Shown: positions 62,341 through 64,000 of the stretch, piece after piece
Layout of the letters: every line of letters starts with the position of its first letter
Position numbering within the stretch: the first letter of the stretch is position 1
Assembly (NCBI GenBank): GCA_032173965.1
Contig: CM063298.1
Location: 9,423,501 to 9,487,500 of the forward strand
From: Sitta carolinensis
Taxonomy: Eukaryota; Chordata; Aves; Passeriformes; Sittidae
DNA: 64,000 nucleotides
Direction: 5' to 3'
The notes under the pieces: model-generated
The model's database searches: none
What the model was told of the DNA's origin: nothing
The model's input: the letters and a program-made list of their open reading frames with translations, nothing else
Translations under genes and position numbers: made by a program

Positions 62341-62612
62341 ACAGGGCTGTGCTTGGCTGGAGCCCGGCTCCAGGGGTCCATCCATGGTGGTGCGGTGGCT
62401 GGTGGCTCTGGCTCCAGGTTCATTCCATGGTGTGGGCACAGGGCTGTGCTTGGCTGGAGCTCTGGGGCTCCAGGGGTGCTCATTCCATGGTGTGTGGCAC
62501 AGGGCTGTGCTTGGCTGGAGCTCTGGGGCTCCAGGGGTGCTCATTCCATGGTGTGGGCACAGGGCTGTGCTTGGCTGGAGCTCTGGGGCTCCAGGGGTGC
62601 TCATTCCATGGT
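62341..62612 (+). repeat. Tandem repeat, about 60 bp unit, about four copies
   Basis: Units contain GGGCTGTGCTTGGCTGGAGC, GGGGCTCCAGGGGTGCTC and ATTCCATGGTGTG. The first unit is diverged and the last three are nearly identical. Open frames across it are artefacts of the repeat. Confidence 0.9.
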
Positions 62613-64000
62613 GTGTGCTGCAGCAGGTGCCTTTGGGCTGCCCTGGCTCTGCAGCTGGCTCCAGGGCAGTGCTCTGGGCCAGGGCTCTCCCTCTCTACCA
62701 CCACGAAGGCAGCTCTCAGCCAGCCCTGGCCCCCGTGGCAGCAGACCCTGGTGCACACACGGGTGAGCACATTCTGCACCCCAGAGCAGTGCTGGGAGGG
62801 CTGCAGAGTCCTGTGAGGAGCCAGCTCAGGCTTGAGCTGCTTCTGCAGCAGTGCAGAGCTGCAGCTCCTTGGCAGGGCAAGAGGTGCAAACTGTAACCCC
62901 AGTGACCCCCTGACCGAGGGGGCAGGAGCTGCTCCTCTGCAGCAGGAGACTGGCAGCTGGGAAGAGCTCTTCTCTGCTTTGGGCTCAGTGGCTGAGCCAG
63001 AGGCAGGCTGGGCATTGCTTCGCCTGTGTCTGGAATGGGGGAGATGCCAACAGCCAAAGAAAGTGTCGGTGCCTCTCTTGCAGCTGGGGAGCCTCTGCCT
63101 CAGGATGCTTTGGGAAGGGTGGTGCATCTCACAGGCTCTGGAGTGGGGCTGCTGCAGTGCAGCATGGGTCCCTTCCACTCCAGGTGATTTGAATGGCTCT
63201 GCTTTATGTCCTGAAAGGTATCTCTGGCCGTGGTTTATCCTTACCCTGCCCTAACCCCATCCAGCTTGTCAGGCTGGGAATTTTGCTCTGTGAACATCTC
63301 TCTGCTGGATGTTTGAGAAAGCTGAAATGTCAGATTGACCTTTTGAGGTTTTTCTTTTCTCAAGGAAGAAGGTTTCTATACAATTCATGTCATGAATCAA
63401 TCCAAAGGGTGCATTTTTCTGCACCAGTTAAATAAAAGATCATTAAACTTAACAAATGCTTCCCAGCCTGCCTGCACTTTCACGGAGTGTTCAGCTATAA
63501 ATATGACCTGTGCTTATAACAACATAAACAACATGCTCCTCAAAAGCAGGACAGACTATATACCTCTTCTTTTTATTTTTAAGCTGCTCCAGAAATATAT
63601 ACACACATTCCTAATATGCTTACTTAAGCAGGAAGCAGACGAATAGTTTAAGATAATGTTTCAGCCTATTGTGAGTTATATGTGCCCCAAAGATTGTTTC
63701 CTTTATGTGGTAATTTTTCAAACAAAGAGAGAAAAAGCTGAAAAATCTTGTCAATTCCTTAACTGTAGGCAAGATTTGCAGGAATTTCCACTGCATTTCC
63801 CTCTCAAAGGGATATTTGAGACCACTGATAAGGGGAAAAGGAGATTAAATAGTCCTAATTCTTTTCATGTACTATGGAGACTAATTCCTCTTGCTCTCAC
63901 CACCATGTCCAGAAGACTGGCCAGCTGCTGATTTCCCCTACTTGTGGGCAGATCTGAGGGGTGATACGAATTTCAGGGCCTGGAGAAGGAGGGCATCAGT
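62613..64000. other. Intergenic, no gene seen
   Basis: A GC-rich part (to about 63180) gives way to AT-rich unique sequence. No supported gene, RNA or element up to the window edge. Confidence 0.55.

Noticed and set aside
1..64000. CRISPR arrays, operons or other prokaryotic systems
   Set aside because: The tandem repeats here lack unique spacers of constant length, and all other evidence is of a bird nuclear genome.
40936..64000. Hepadnaviral polymerase or surface gene remnants elsewhere in the window
   Set aside because: I looked for polymerase- and envelope-like segments around the core relic and downstream and recognised none; a profile search could still find diverged pieces.

Overview
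The window is 64 kb of vertebrate nuclear DNA, most likely from a songbird (passerine). I base this on a complete four-exon METRNL gene, many CR1 LINE 3' ends (the dominant bird retroposon), GC-rich minisatellites, a short bird-type solo LTR, and a fossil avian hepadnavirus fragment of a kind known from passerine genomes. The species assignment is inference.

Layout: 1-7590 is intergenic DNA with no gene I can support. 7590-9110 is a G-rich minisatellite with a 31 bp unit and a 41 bp variant unit. It abuts a CpG island (about 9110-10400) that carries the METRNL promoter and first exon. METRNL lies on the plus strand: coding exons 9641-9753, 15388-15776, 32300-32359 and 33492-33808, and a 3' UTR to about 34440. 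All introns are GT-AG and splicing is phase-consistent, giving a 292-residue secreted protein with a signal peptide, ten cysteines and two N-glycosylation sequons. Intron 2 is about 16.5 kb. Intron 3 carries a minus-strand CR1.

Downstream of METRNL (34.4-64 kb) I find no host protein-coding gene. The region holds minisatellites (37.39-37.89, 45.2-45.66 and 62.34-62.61 kb), CR1 copies (51.6, 60.1 and 61.8 kb), a 97 bp-arm inverted repeat (47.82-48.06 kb), and the most notable locus. That locus is an endogenous hepadnavirus precore/core fragment on the minus strand (about 40056-40476 and 40868-40935), split by a 391 bp solo LTR (40477-40867). The LTR is flanked by a 6 bp target duplication. The viral relic has lost its core start codon and carries a nonsense codon and a frameshift, so it is a pseudogene.

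Two things merit follow-up. One is the nested hepadnavirus/LTR locus, which gives a relative chronology of two viral integrations. The other is the G-quadruplex-prone minisatellite immediately upstream of the METRNL promoter, which is free of stops in frame with the METRNL start codon.
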